Shown: positions 36,165 through 44,336 of the stretch, piece after piece
Layout: every line of letters begins with the position of its first letter
Position numbering within the stretch: the first letter of the stretch is position 1
From: Halomicroarcula saliterrae
GTDB taxonomy: Archaea > Halobacteriota > Halobacteria > Halobacteriales > Haloarculaceae
NCBI RefSeq assembly: GCF_031624395.1
Contig: NZ_JAMQON010000007.1
Location: 62,001 to 126,000, forward strand
Reading direction: 5' to 3'
Length of the DNA stretch: 64,000 bases
Program-made: the position numbers and the translations under genes
The notes under the pieces: generated by a model
Told to the model about the DNA's origin: nothing
Databases searched by the model: none
The model's input: the letters and a program-made list of their open reading frames with translations, nothing else

Positions 36165-36628
36165 GGCTGCCCCCCGACGGTGACGGTCGCTCTGGTGAGG
36201 GGACGGTCGCCGGTGAAACTCTGGACGCGGACGGACAGCGTCGCGTCGTAGGACCCACCGGCGGTGCCCGGCGGTATCGCCCGGTCGTCGGGCGCCAGCC
36301 GGTAGGTTCCCGGGCCGGTCACGACGCGGCTCTCGATAAGCCTGATATCCAGCGCCGGCACCGAGACGACGTAGAGCAGCCGCGGGCGGTCGGTGACGCC
36401 GCCGACGGTGACCGTGGCCGTCGGCACACGGAGGTACGTGACGTTCGCCCCGAAGCGCCCGGGCGTCAGTGCCAGTTCGGACCGGTCGACGGTGATGTCG
36501 GTGACTGTCGCGTCACCGTCACCGAAGGAGGTGTCGGCGGCACTCGTCACGTCGACCCCGGTCAGGGGTCCGGTCCCGACGAGGGCGAAGACGACGAAGA
36601 GTCCGGCCACAGTCACCCATCGAACCAT
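36161..36628 (-). CDS. Secreted hypothetical protein coupled to the motility membrane protein
   Basis: A 155-residue protein from the ATG at 36628 (MVRWVTVAGLFVVFALVG). It has an N-terminal signal peptide or anchor followed by a beta-rich domain (GRFGANVTYLRVPTATVTVGG, then SYDATLSVRVQSFTGD). No named domain is recognised. Its stop overlaps the start of the large membrane protein, so the two are co-translated and probably work together at the outer face of the membrane. Confidence 0.65.
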   Translation of the reverse strand: MVRWVTVAGLFVVFALVGTGPLTGVDVTSAADTSFGDGDATVTDITVDRSELALTPGRFGANVTYLRVPTATVTVGGVTDRPRLLYVVSVPALDIRLIESRVVTGPGTYRLAPDDRAIPPGTAGGSYDATLSVRVQSFTGDRPLTRATVTVGGQP

Positions 36629-36673
36629 CGCGTGTGCTACCAACGACTGTCCCGTGGCTTAAACCCCTCGCCG

Positions 36674-37234
36674 CTACAGCTGTGCGCCGTCGCGCTCCTC
36701 GACCGCGTCGACGAGGTCCGCGATACTGTCGTCGGGGCTCAGTCCGACCGACCGGGCCAGGGATTTGACGCTGCCCGGCGGGTACTTCACCGGGACGTTC
36801 GACTCCGAGAGCAGGATACCGAGGACGTCCTCGACGTCGGTCGACCCGTCCATCTGGCGGCCGTACCAGAGCATGAGGCTCTCGAAGACGGTGACGATGT
36901 CGTTCGAGGAGAGGCGCTGCTGGTCGACCTCGCCGTCGAACTTCGCGGTCACGTCGAACCCGTAGCGGGCGTTCGAGTCGGCCATCTGCTCGGCGAGCCA
37001 CTCGTGGACGTTCCCGTCGGTGAACGCCGGAGTCTGTGGGTCCGGTTCCCGCTCGGTGCGGGGTCGCGGCGGCGTCGGCCCGCTGCCGGCGGTGTCGTCC
37101 TCGCGCACGTCCGGTGAGACGACGTACCGACCCTCGTCGATCTGGGTGACGTGCTCGTCGTCTTCCAGATCGAGCTCGTCGGGGGAGAGAATCTTCCCGT
37201 CTTCCGGATTCGGTTCGTCGGGCCCCCGGTCCAT
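36674..37234 (-). CDS. Conserved motility-cluster hypothetical protein
   Basis: A 186-residue soluble protein. The first 80 residues are acidic and disordered-looking (DRGPDEPNPEDGKILSPDEL). The folded C-terminal part contains VHEWLAEQMADSNARYGFDV and a helical tail (IADLVDAVEERDGAQL). No transmembrane helix is present. It sits between the archaellins and the secreted and membrane proteins on the same strand. A role as cytoplasmic archaellum accessory factor is guessed from position only. Confidence 0.7.
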   Translation of the reverse strand: MDRGPDEPNPEDGKILSPDELDLEDDEHVTQIDEGRYVVSPDVREDDTAGSGPTPPRPRTEREPDPQTPAFTDGNVHEWLAEQMADSNARYGFDVTAKFDGEVDQQRLSSNDIVTVFESLMLWYGRQMDGSTDVEDVLGILLSESNVPVKYPPGSVKSLARSVGLSPDDSIADLVDAVEERDGAQL

Positions 37235-37312
37235 ACCCCACAGTGTGAGAGGAAGAACTATAATTCCGTCGCTGGTGGGCGTCGAGCTACCGAAAAGAGA
37301 AGTCGCGCGGAT

Positions 37313-37939
37313 TTAGAGGTTGACCGCAGAGGCGCCAGACAGGGTCTCCGGGACCACGAGTCGCAGTTCCGTGGTGCCACCGGACTGGGTGTTGATCTGG
37401 ATCGTCGCCGTGTCACCCTCTTCGAGGCCGCTGGTGGTGGAGACGATGTTGCTGGTGTCGAGGATGAGCTGTGCGCGGTCCGCGGGGTCGTTGAGCACGA
37501 CACCGGTAGAGCTGAGCGAACCGTCCTCGTCTTGCACGTCGGTCACACCGAAGTTCTCGCCACCGGGCGAGAGGGCAGTGCCATCGGTGTTGTAGCTCCC
37601 GTAGGTCAGGTCAGTCGACCCGCTGGAGTGGACGAACTGCAGCGTCGTCGTCCCGAGGTCGATGTTCCCCGCACCGGGGGCCTTCTTCACCGTGATGCGG
37701 ACGGTCTGTACGCTGCCGGAGTTGATGTCTTCACCGACGGCGCTCACAACCTGGAGCCGGTTGGTCACTTGGTCACTACTCTGCTGTCCGGTTTCCTCGG
37801 CACCGCTCTGCAGGAACCCGGCCGTGTTGATCAGGACGCCCGCGGCGATGGCCGCCACCAGCACCATCGCGATGAACACGATGAGGGTGCCGATACCGAC
37901 CTGCCCGCGGTCGTCGTCGTTCCGTAATTCGTTGAACAT
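37313..37939 (-). CDS. arlB: Archaellin (major filament protein), copy 1
   Basis: A 208-residue archaellin from the ATG at 37939 ([20 protein letters not shown]). The PibD/ArlK processing motif is [22 protein letters not shown] (written split: the DRGQ precedes the cleavage, then the hydrophobic core). An N-terminal region nearly identical to copy 2 is followed by a divergent middle and a shared C-terminus ([20 protein letters not shown]). It has its own leader hairpin and upstream 19-bp element. The frame upstream of this ATG is not coding. Confidence 0.95.
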   Translation of the reverse strand: MFNELRNDDDRGQVGIGTLIVFIAMVLVAAIAAGVLINTAGFLQSGAEETGQQSSDQVTNRLQVVSAVGEDINSGSVQTVRITVKKAPGAGNIDLGTTTLQFVHSSGSTDLTYGSYNTDGTALSPGGENFGVTDVQDEDGSLSSTGVVLNDPADRAQLILDTSNIVSTTSGLEEGDTATIQINTQSGGTTELRLVVPETLSGASAVNL

Positions 37940-37948
37940 GTATATTCC

Positions 37949-37963
37949 GGGTCTGTCTGACCC
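37949..37963 (-). promoter_or_regulatory. Leader hairpin of archaellin copy 1
   Basis: GGGTC-loop-GACCC lies just upstream of the start in the transcript, followed by CCGGAATATACATG. The same arrangement, with a different loop, precedes copy 2. A role in mRNA stability or translation is inference. Confidence 0.5.
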
Positions 37964-38004
37964 TACAGTCAGTCTGCCTTTCACCAGTAATAATACCTCT
38001 CCCC

Positions 38005-38023
38005 AAAATATCTCTCCTGATAA
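38005..38023 (-). promoter_or_regulatory. Shared 19-bp element upstream of archaellin copy 1
   Basis: The plus strand reads AAAATATCTCTCCTGATAA, about 66-84 nt before the ATG. It is related to the elements at 38919-38937 and 39408-39426 and is most conserved in CTGATAA. The position fits an activator or repressor site next to the core promoter. Confidence 0.6.
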
Positions 38024-38231
38024 CAGACGTTGTGGGCGCTCTTCCATCGCTTTTCGGCTTAATCTCCAGACGAAGCTCACGTTCGCGAAGGGGCGGAGTG
38101 GCAGTCTGTAGACAGAAAGCGGTGGGACCGAACCGGGATGTGGTCGACGGGCCCGGTGTGTCGGTACGCACACGCGAGGAGCGCAGCAGCTGCGGGGTCA
38201 AGCGTCGAGACCGAAAAGGGGACCTGTGGCG

Positions 38232-38855
38232 TTACAGGTTGACCGCGGAGGAGCCGGATAGCGTCTCTGGGACCACGAGTCGCAGTTCCGTGGTGCCACC
38301 GGACTGGGTGTTGATCTGGATCGTCGCCGTATCGCCCTCGGCGAAGCCACCGGTTATCTCCTGGGTGTCGAGGATGATCTGTGCGCGGTCCGCGGGGTCG
38401 TTCAGCACCGGGGCGTCACCCTCGATGGACTGGCCGCCCTCGTCCTGAACGTCGGTGACGTCGAACGCCGTCCCGGACGGGTCGAGCGTCGACTCGTCGG
38501 CCGCGTACGTCCCGAAGGTGATGTCGGTCGACCCGCTGGAGTGGACGAACTGCAGCGTCGTACTGCTCAGGTCGATGTTGTTGGCGCCGGGCGCCTTCTT
38601 CACCGTAATCGAGACCGTATCGACACCGTCCGAGCTGACGTCGGTGCCGACGGCACTGACCACCTGGAGTCGGTTGGTGACCTGGTCGCTGCTCTGTTGT
38701 CCGGTTTCCTCGGCACCGCTTTGCAGGAATCCGGCCGTGTTGATCAGGACGCCCGCGGCGATGGCCGCCACCAGCACCATCGCGATGAACACGATGAGGG
38801 TGCCGATACCGACCTGCCCGCGGTCGTCGTCGTTGGGTCTGAAAGCTTCGAGCAT
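38232..38855 (-). CDS. arlA: Archaellin (filament protein), copy 2
   Basis: A 207-residue archaellin starting [18 protein letters not shown], with the same DRGQ processing motif and hydrophobic core as copy 1. The middle (residues about 95-165) differs from copy 1. The last 35 residues ([12 protein letters not shown] end) are almost identical. The two copies are separated by 292 bp containing a full promoter for copy 1, so they can be expressed separately. Confidence 0.95.
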   Translation of the reverse strand: MLEAFRPNDDDRGQVGIGTLIVFIAMVLVAAIAAGVLINTAGFLQSGAEETGQQSSDQVTNRLQVVSAVGTDVSSDGVDTVSITVKKAPGANNIDLSSTTLQFVHSSGSTDITFGTYAADESTLDPSGTAFDVTDVQDEGGQSIEGDAPVLNDPADRAQIILDTQEITGGFAEGDTATIQINTQSGGTTELRLVVPETLSGSSAVNL

Positions 38856-38864
38856 GTATATTCC

Positions 38865-38878
38865 GGGTTGTACTACCC
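38865..38878 (-). promoter_or_regulatory. Leader hairpin of archaellin copy 2
   Basis: GGGT-loop-ACCC just before GGAATATACATG. The 16-nt stretch CATGTATATTCCGGGT (plus strand) at 38853-38868 is identical to 37937-37952 at copy 1, while the loop and distal arm differ. Confidence 0.5.
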
Positions 38879-38918
38879 TATCCGAGTGTTCTTTTCGCTA
38901 CTGATAATCCCTTTCCCC

Positions 38919-38937
38919 GAGTATTTATTGCTGATAA
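38919..38937 (-). promoter_or_regulatory. Shared 19-bp element upstream of archaellin copy 2
   Basis: The plus strand reads GAGTATTTATTGCTGATAA, about 64-82 nt before the ATG at 38855. It has the same spacing as at copy 1, and its GCTGATAA end is identical to the element at 39408-39426. Confidence 0.6.
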
Positions 38938-39084
38938 TAAGCTTCTATGGCGCTCTACACCCGATTTTTCCCGATAGAGTGGTGTATCCGGTACCGTGAT
39001 TCCCAGCGGCCGTGGGACGAGTGGCGGCGCGTCGACAGTCGCTACCGAGCGAAACTGCGTAGAACTGCGGTGTCGGAACGCCCG

Positions 39085-39360
39085 TCACTCGTACGTGACG
39101 AGACTGTACATCACGAACAGGTAGCCGAAGGTCGTCAGTCCGCTGTTGACGAGCAGGAGCGACCGGACGCCCTGGAAGTCGTTGATGAACGCGCTTATCA
39201 TCGTCGCCGCCGCGCCCGCGACCGCGAGCGAGAAACCGAGCGACAGGTAGAGCATCGCCTGCCTGGACGTCTGGACGTACGCCCGCATCGCCATCCCGAC
39301 CATCGTGAGTCCGGCGACGACGAACACGAGCGTCGAGACGGCATAGAGGAGTTCTATCAT
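39085..39360 (-). CDS. Small membrane protein next to a winged-helix regulator (DUF7521-like)
   Basis: A 91-residue protein from the ATG at 39360 (MIELLYAVSTLVFVVAGLTM) with three predicted helices (residues about 3-24, 34-57, 66-87). A GTG 42 nt upstream would put the start on top of the TATA-like GGATTTAATAC, so I reject it. Haloarchaea often pair such proteins with a winged-helix gene, as here. The 19-bp element shared with the archaellin promoters lies just upstream. Confidence 0.72.
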   Translation of the reverse strand: MIELLYAVSTLVFVVAGLTMVGMAMRAYVQTSRQAMLYLSLGFSLAVAGAAATMISAFINDFQGVRSLLLVNSGLTTFGYLFVMYSLVTYE

Positions 39361-39407
39361 CTGCACTGGGACCACGTAGGCGAACCCCCGTATTAAATCC
39401 ACGCTCG

Positions 39408-39426
39408 AAAATATCTACGCTGATAA
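39408..39426 (-). promoter_or_regulatory. Shared 19-bp element upstream of the small membrane protein gene
   Basis: The plus strand reads AAAATATCTACGCTGATAA, matching the copy 1 archaellin element at 16 of 19 positions. It lies about 48-66 nt upstream of the ATG at 39360 and directly after the stop of the winged-helix gene. Confidence 0.6.
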
Positions 39427-39435
39427 TCGGCCCGC

Positions 39436-39780
39436 TTATCTGTCCGAGAGGGTGCGCCAGGCCTCGTCGAGCTTGTTCGTGACTTCGGAACGCTCCTCGA
39501 CCTGCACGCTCAGCCCCTCGTCGAAATCGACCCGTACTTCGTCGACGTTACGTCGATATACTTTGATACGCCGCCGGTCGTCCGAGAGGATGTTGTCGTG
39601 GAGTTCGAGCAGATCGTGTTCGGTCAACTCGTCGATACGCCGGTAACAGGTCGCGATAGGAATCTCGAGTTCGTCGCTCAGGTCCTGTGCCGAGATGGGT
39701 TCGTCCGTCGCGTCCAGTATCTCGGCGCTGTATTTGTTTCCCAGCGTCTGGAGCAACTCCGCGGATGCCATCGTTATCAA
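39436..39780 (-). CDS. Winged-helix transcriptional regulator
   Basis: A 114-residue ArsR-like winged-helix protein. The first helices are ASAELLQTLGNKYSAEILDA. The recognition region is SAQDLSDELEIPIATCYRRI, and a basic wing follows (SDDRRRIKVYRR). The ATG at 39780 or the one at 39771 could be the start. The TATA-like GCTTTATTAAAGT lies 25-35 nt upstream. Its place inside the motility block, next to genes sharing a 19-bp element, makes it a candidate regulator of archaellin expression. That link is inference. Confidence 0.85.
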   Translation of the reverse strand: MITMASAELLQTLGNKYSAEILDATDEPISAQDLSDELEIPIATCYRRIDELTEHDLLELHDNILSDDRRRIKVYRRNVDEVRVDFDEGLSVQVEERSEVTNKLDEAWRTLSDR

Positions 39781-39915
39781 ATCATAAATTCAGACTTTAA
39801 TAAAGCTATCGGCGATGATACTGTCCGATTCGAGCGACGATAGAATTTTCGCGGAGAGCGCGATACCAACTGACAGAGAGTTCCTCGGCGACATTTCACG
39901 TCCTAATAACGGCGA

Positions 39916-40641
39916 CTATATCGGCGACTCCTCCTCGCTCATCATCGAGAAGGCGCTCGCGTTCTGGTGGACCTTGAGGCCGCCCCAGTCGATCTCCATC
40001 GGGTAGATATCCGTCTCGATGTTTTGCTTTCGCATCTTTGCGACCCAGACGTACCGGCTGACACCGGAGTCGGTCGGGGTCTGGATGAGGTAGATGTTCC
40101 CGTCGGTGAGGTAGTTCTCCAGCCCGATCTCCGTGTCCGGGAACACCGCTCCCTGTTCGTTTGTCAGCAGCGTCGTCAGCCCGTTCTCCCGGAGAATATC
40201 GGTGAGTTTCAGCAGGTAGGTTCGCTTCTCCTTCTCGCTCTCGAAGAAGAGCTGGAACATCGCCAGCGAGTCGAGCACCAGCCGGTCGTAGTCGTCGTTT
40301 TCGAGGTCGTCCAGCAGGATTTCGAGCGAGGAGGAGAAGTCGTTCTCCCGGAGCAGCACCTGCTTGTCGTACACCTTGATATCGCCGTTTTCGACGTACT
40401 CGGGCCACTTGTCGAAGCCGATGGACTCGGCGGCCTGCCGGAGGTCCGACTCGTTTTCCTCGAAGGAGAGGTAGATGCCTTTCTCGTCGAACATCTCGAC
40501 GCCGTTGTAGATATACTGGAGACAGAGTATCGACTTCCCGGCACCGGGATTACCGCTTATCAGGGTCGTGGAGTTCTTGACGATACCACCGTTGAGGATG
40601 GCATCGAGACCGTCGATGCCAGTCTTGGTTAGCTGTATCAT
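39916..40641 (-). CDS. KaiC/RadA-like ATPase of the motility cluster
   Basis: A 241-residue single-domain RecA-fold ATPase related to KaiC and ArlH. Walker A GNPGAGKS is at 30-37, and a Walker B-like DRLVLDSLAMFQLF is near residue 120. It differs from the true ArlH found at 28.6 kb, so it is a second, distinct member. It lacks an HTH and any membrane segment. Signal relay or regulation of motility is possible but not shown. Confidence 0.82.
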   Translation of the reverse strand: MIQLTKTGIDGLDAILNGGIVKNSTTLISGNPGAGKSILCLQYIYNGVEMFDEKGIYLSFEENESDLRQAAESIGFDKWPEYVENGDIKVYDKQVLLRENDFSSSLEILLDDLENDDYDRLVLDSLAMFQLFFESEKEKRTYLLKLTDILRENGLTTLLTNEQGAVFPDTEIGLENYLTDGNIYLIQTPTDSGVSRYVWVAKMRKQNIETDIYPMEIDWGGLKVHQNASAFSMMSEEESPI

Positions 40642-40721
40642 ATTCGGGATGTTTGTGGTTGGTTACCTGTTCGTCGTTGTCGGGTGTTAAAAACTCTTGT
40701 TGCCCGACACGCTTTGGCTCG

Positions 40722-41156
40722 CTACTGTGTGCTGTGAACGACAGCCGGGTCGACCCAGATGACGAACTCGTCGTCGCGCTTGACGACGCCGCGTATCGAA
40801 CCGGAGTCGTTCGCCGGAGACTGGTCTATCTGTTCCGGTGTGACCTGGACGACCTGATACACCTCGTCGACCAGCCACCCCGCTGCGCCCTGGTCTTGGA
40901 CGATATCCGGGTCGAAGACGATAATCCGCTGGCCCTCGCTGTCGCCGTGGATGCCGAAGACGGTCTTCGGGTCGACGATGGACGTCGTCCGCCCGCGGAG
41001 GTCCATCACCCCTTCGACGTGGGCCGGGGCGTTCGGGACCTGTGTCAGGTCGCCGATGTCGACGATTTCGGTCACGTAACCGATGCTGACACAGTACGTC
41101 TCCTCGCCGAGTTGGAATTCGAGCACCTGACCGGTGGTAGTTGACTGGGCTGCCAT
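40722..41156 (-). CDS. cheW: Chemotaxis adaptor CheW
   Basis: A 144-residue CheW that couples receptors to CheA. Typical segments are LEFQLGEETYCVSIGYVTEIV, VEGVMDLRGRTTSIVD and GWLVDEVYQVVQV. It is divergent from cheB; the minus-strand TATA-like GCCTTTTATAGG lies 30-45 nt upstream. Confidence 0.95.
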   Translation of the reverse strand: MAAQSTTTGQVLEFQLGEETYCVSIGYVTEIVDIGDLTQVPNAPAHVEGVMDLRGRTTSIVDPKTVFGIHGDSEGQRIIVFDPDIVQDQGAAGWLVDEVYQVVQVTPEQIDQSPANDSGSIRGVVKRDDEFVIWVDPAVVHSTQ

Positions 41157-41325
41157 GGCTCCGGATTACCTGAACGTCGTCGATGGGCCTATAAAAGGCT
41201 GCTTGCTGGACTATCAACTTTGATTACGTGGGCGGAGTCTTTATTTTGGGCCAGTTGGGAGTTCGGCGTAGCATACAGATGTTCCGTCCACACACGAGAA
41301 CCACCCCGCCGGGACACGCCTGACG

Positions 41326-42390
41326 ATGACCGGCGGGACGCGTGCGGTAGTGGCCGACGACTCGCATTTCATGCGGAGTGTCATCTCAGACATCCTCGAA
41401 GAGGGGGGTATCGAGGTCGCCACCGAGGCGAAGAACGGCCGCGAGGCCGTCGAGGCCGTCCGCACACACGAGCCGGACGTGGTGACGATGGACGTAGAGA
41501 TGCCCGAGATGAACGGTATCGAGGCCACGGAACAGATCATGGCCGAACGGCCGACGCCCGTGCTCATGCTCTCCGCGCACACGGACGAGAACGCCGACGT
41601 GACCTTCGAGGCGCTGGATAAGGGCGCCGTCGATTTCTTCACCAAGCCCGGCGGCGAGGTGTCGATGGAGATGTCGCGGCTGAAAGACCAGCTCGTCGAC
41701 ATCGTCTCGTCGGTCGCGCGGGTCGACGTCGGCACGCAGTCCTCGACCCCGCGGGCGGGCCGGGGGACGAGCGGGGCGAGCACCCGCAACCGGAGCTACA
41801 CCGCGAACCCGACGCTGGTCGTCGGCTCCTCGACCGGCGGGCCGAAGATGGTCGAGCAGGTGATGGCGGAGCTGCCCCGGGAGGCCGACTTCCGGGTGCT
41901 CGTCGTCCAGCACATGCCCGAGGGCTTTACCGGCCGCTTCTCCGAGCGCATCGACGACCGGAGCGACTACGACGTGCGGGAGGCGACCGACGGCGCTCGC
42001 CTCGCCGGCGGCGAGGCGCTCGTCGCTGCCGGCGACCGACACATGGAGGTCAAGAACTACCGGAACGGCCGGCTCCGGGTGAAGCTGACACAGGACCCGC
42101 CCGAAAACAGCGTCCGACCCGCCGTCGACGTGACGATGCGGACGGCCGCGGCAGTCATCGACGACCCGCTGGTGGGCGTCATCCTTACCGGGATGGGCGG
42201 GGACGGGGCCGACGGCATCGTACGGCTGAAAGACGCGGGCGCGCGCACTATCGCACAGGACGAGGCCACGTCAGCGGTGTACGGGATGCCAAAGCGGGCC
42301 GTCGAGACCGGCTGCGTGGACAGCGTGCTCCCCATCGACGAGATGGCGAACGGGATTCTCGACGCGATAACGACCGAGGTGAGCTCATAA
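41326..42390 (+). CDS. cheB: Protein-glutamate methylesterase CheB
   Basis: Receptor demethylase for adaptation. The receiver has D11-D12 and the phosphoacceptor D56 in VTMDVEMP. A Gly/Ser/Thr-rich linker runs at about 135-160. The esterase triad is Ser168/169 in VVGSSTGGP, the His in VVQHMPEGF, and the Asp in LTGMGGDGADG. The stop overlaps the cheA ATG (TAATG). Confidence 0.96.
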   Translation: MTGGTRAVVADDSHFMRSVISDILEEGGIEVATEAKNGREAVEAVRTHEPDVVTMDVEMPEMNGIEATEQIMAERPTPVLMLSAHTDENADVTFEALDKGAVDFFTKPGGEVSMEMSRLKDQLVDIVSSVARVDVGTQSSTPRAGRGTSGASTRNRSYTANPTLVVGSSTGGPKMVEQVMAELPREADFRVLVVQHMPEGFTGRFSERIDDRSDYDVREATDGARLAGGEALVAAGDRHMEVKNYRNGRLRVKLTQDPPENSVRPAVDVTMRTAAAVIDDPLVGVILTGMGGDGADGIVRLKDAGARTIAQDEATSAVYGMPKRAVETGCVDSVLPIDEMANGILDAITTEVSS

Positions 42391-44336
42391 TGGACGACCA
42401 GTATCTCGACGCATTCATCCGCGAAAGCGAGGAGGCGATAACCGAGCTGAACAACTCCTTGCTGGACCTCGAATCGGACCCCTCCGACGAGGAGGCGATG
42501 GACTCCATCTTCCGGACCGCACACACGCTGAAGGGGAACTTCGGCGCGATGGGCTTCGACGACGCGGCGAATCTCGCCCACGCGATGGAGGACCTACTCG
42601 ACGCCATGCGGCAAGGGGAGATGCAGGTCACCCCGGACGTGATGGACCTCGTCTTCGCCGGCGTCGACGAAATCGAGGTCATCGTCACCGAGATCGAGGC
42701 CGAGGGGGAGTCAGACACCACCGCCGACGACCTGGTCGCGCAGCTGCGCACCGTCCTCGAAGAGGGGGCCGACGCAGCGGGCGACGACGGCGGTTCGGAG
42801 CCGGCGGCCGGGGGCGGGGCCGCCGCGAACGCTGACATCGACGCCGATATCGACCCGACTGTGGCCGACGGCCGCGTCGTCCACGTCGCCGTCGACGTGG
42901 GCGAGTCGGATATGCTCGGTGTGGACTCGATGCTGGCGCTGGAAGCCGTCGAGGACATCTTCGGCGTCGTCGCGTTCGACCCCCCGCGGGCCGATATCGA
43001 GGACGGGAACTTCGAGGACACCTTCGACCTCTATCTCGACGCGGGCGACGCCGCGACGGTCGACGCCGAGCTCGCCTCGGTCGGCAAGATCGAGTCGTTC
43101 ACCGCGACCGACGTGACCGACCAGCTGAGCGCGGCGGCGCCCGACCCCGCGCCGGCGGCGACCGAGTCCGGCGACGGCGGCGAAGAGGAACACAGCGTCG
43201 ACGAGATCAAGTCGGTCCGCGTCGACGTCGACCAGCTCGACGACCTCCACGGCCTCGTCGAGCAGCTGGTCACCAGCCGAATCAAGCTGCGCCGTGCCGT
43301 CGAGACCGAGGACCTCGATTCGGCCGGCGAGACGCTCAACGAACTGGACAAGATAACGGCGAACCTCCAGAACACGGTGATGGACATGCGGCTCATCCCG
43401 CTGAAGAAGGTCGTCGGGAAGTTCCCGCGGCTGGTCCGGGACCTGGCCCGCGAACTGGACAAGGACATCGAGTTCGAGATAGCGGGCGAGGACATCGAGC
43501 TCGACCGGACGATTCTGACCGAGATATCGGACCCGCTGATGCACATTCTCCGGAACTCGGTCGACCACGGCATCGAGTCGCCCGCCGTGCGCGAGGCCGC
43601 CGGAAAGGACCCGACCGGCCACATCACGCTGCGGGCCTCCCGGGAGCGCGACCACGTCATCATCGAGGTCGAAGACGACGGCGCCGGACTCGACGTCGAG
43701 GGCATCCAGAACAAGGCCATCGAGAAGGGCGTGCGCTCGCCCGAGGAACTGGAGGCGATGGACGATTCGGCCATCTACGACCTCATCTTCCACCCGGGCT
43801 TCTCGACGGCCGACGAAGTGACCGACACGAGCGGCCGCGGCGTCGGGATGGACGTCGTCCACGACACCGTCACGCAGCTCGACGGGTCGGTCAACGTCGA
43901 CTCCGAGCCCGGTACCGGCACGACCGTCGCCCTGCGGCTCCCGGTGACAATGGCCATCGTGAAGGTGCTGTTCGTCGAGGTGGGCGACGAGGAGTACGGC
44001 GTCCCTATCAAGAACGTCGACGAGATAACCGCCACGTCCGCCGTGAAGCAGGTCAACGGCACCGAGGTCATCAAACACAACGACGACATCTACCCGGTCA
44101 TCCACCTGGACGACACCTTCGACGTGCCAGGCGAGACCAAGAACGGCGACGGCATGCTCGTTCGCATCAGGGAGTCGGAGCGACAGGTCGCCCTGCACTG
44201 TGACTCGGTCAACAGCCAGGAGGAGGTGGTCGTCAAACCCCTCGAAGGAATCCTCTCGGGGACGCCGGGACTGTCGGGGACCGCGGTGCTCGGTGACGGC
44301 AACATCGTGCACATCTTGGACGTGGTCACGCTATGA
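42390..44336 (+). CDS. cheA: Chemotaxis histidine kinase CheA
   Basis: A 648-residue CheA. The P1 phosphotransfer domain has the phospho-accepting His45 in FRTAHTLKGN. Acidic linkers and a P2-like region cover about residues 150-260. The P3 dimerisation segment is DVDQLDDLHGLVEQL. The P4 ATPase has the N box LMHILRNSVDHGIES, the G boxes EVEDDGAGLD and DTSGRGVGMDVV, and the P5 CheW-like end is KVLFVEVGDEEYGVP. It is coupled to cheB and cheR by overlapping stops and starts. Confidence 0.97.
   Translation: MDDQYLDAFIRESEEAITELNNSLLDLESDPSDEEAMDSIFRTAHTLKGNFGAMGFDDAANLAHAMEDLLDAMRQGEMQVTPDVMDLVFAGVDEIEVIVTEIEAEGESDTTADDLVAQLRTVLEEGADAAGDDGGSEPAAGGGAAANADIDADIDPTVADGRVVHVAVDVGESDMLGVDSMLALEAVEDIFGVVAFDPPRADIEDGNFEDTFDLYLDAGDAATVDAELASVGKIESFTATDVTDQLSAAAPDPAPAATESGDGGEEEHSVDEIKSVRVDVDQLDDLHGLVEQLVTSRIKLRRAVETEDLDSAGETLNELDKITANLQNTVMDMRLIPLKKVVGKFPRLVRDLARELDKDIEFEIAGEDIELDRTILTEISDPLMHILRNSVDHGIESPAVREAAGKDPTGHITLRASRERDHVIIEVEDDGAGLDVEGIQNKAIEKGVRSPEELEAMDDSAIYDLIFHPGFSTADEVTDTSGRGVGMDVVHDTVTQLDGSVNVDSEPGTGTTVALRLPVTMAIVKVLFVEVGDEEYGVPIKNVDEITATSAVKQVNGTEVIKHNDDIYPVIHLDDTFDVPGETKNGDGMLVRIRESERQVALHCDSVNSQEEVVVKPLEGILSGTPGLSGTAVLGDGNIVHILDVVTL

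Noticed and set aside
41279-41323. A 14-codon ORF just before cheB
   Set aside because: Too short and unsupported; no overlap with the cheB start.
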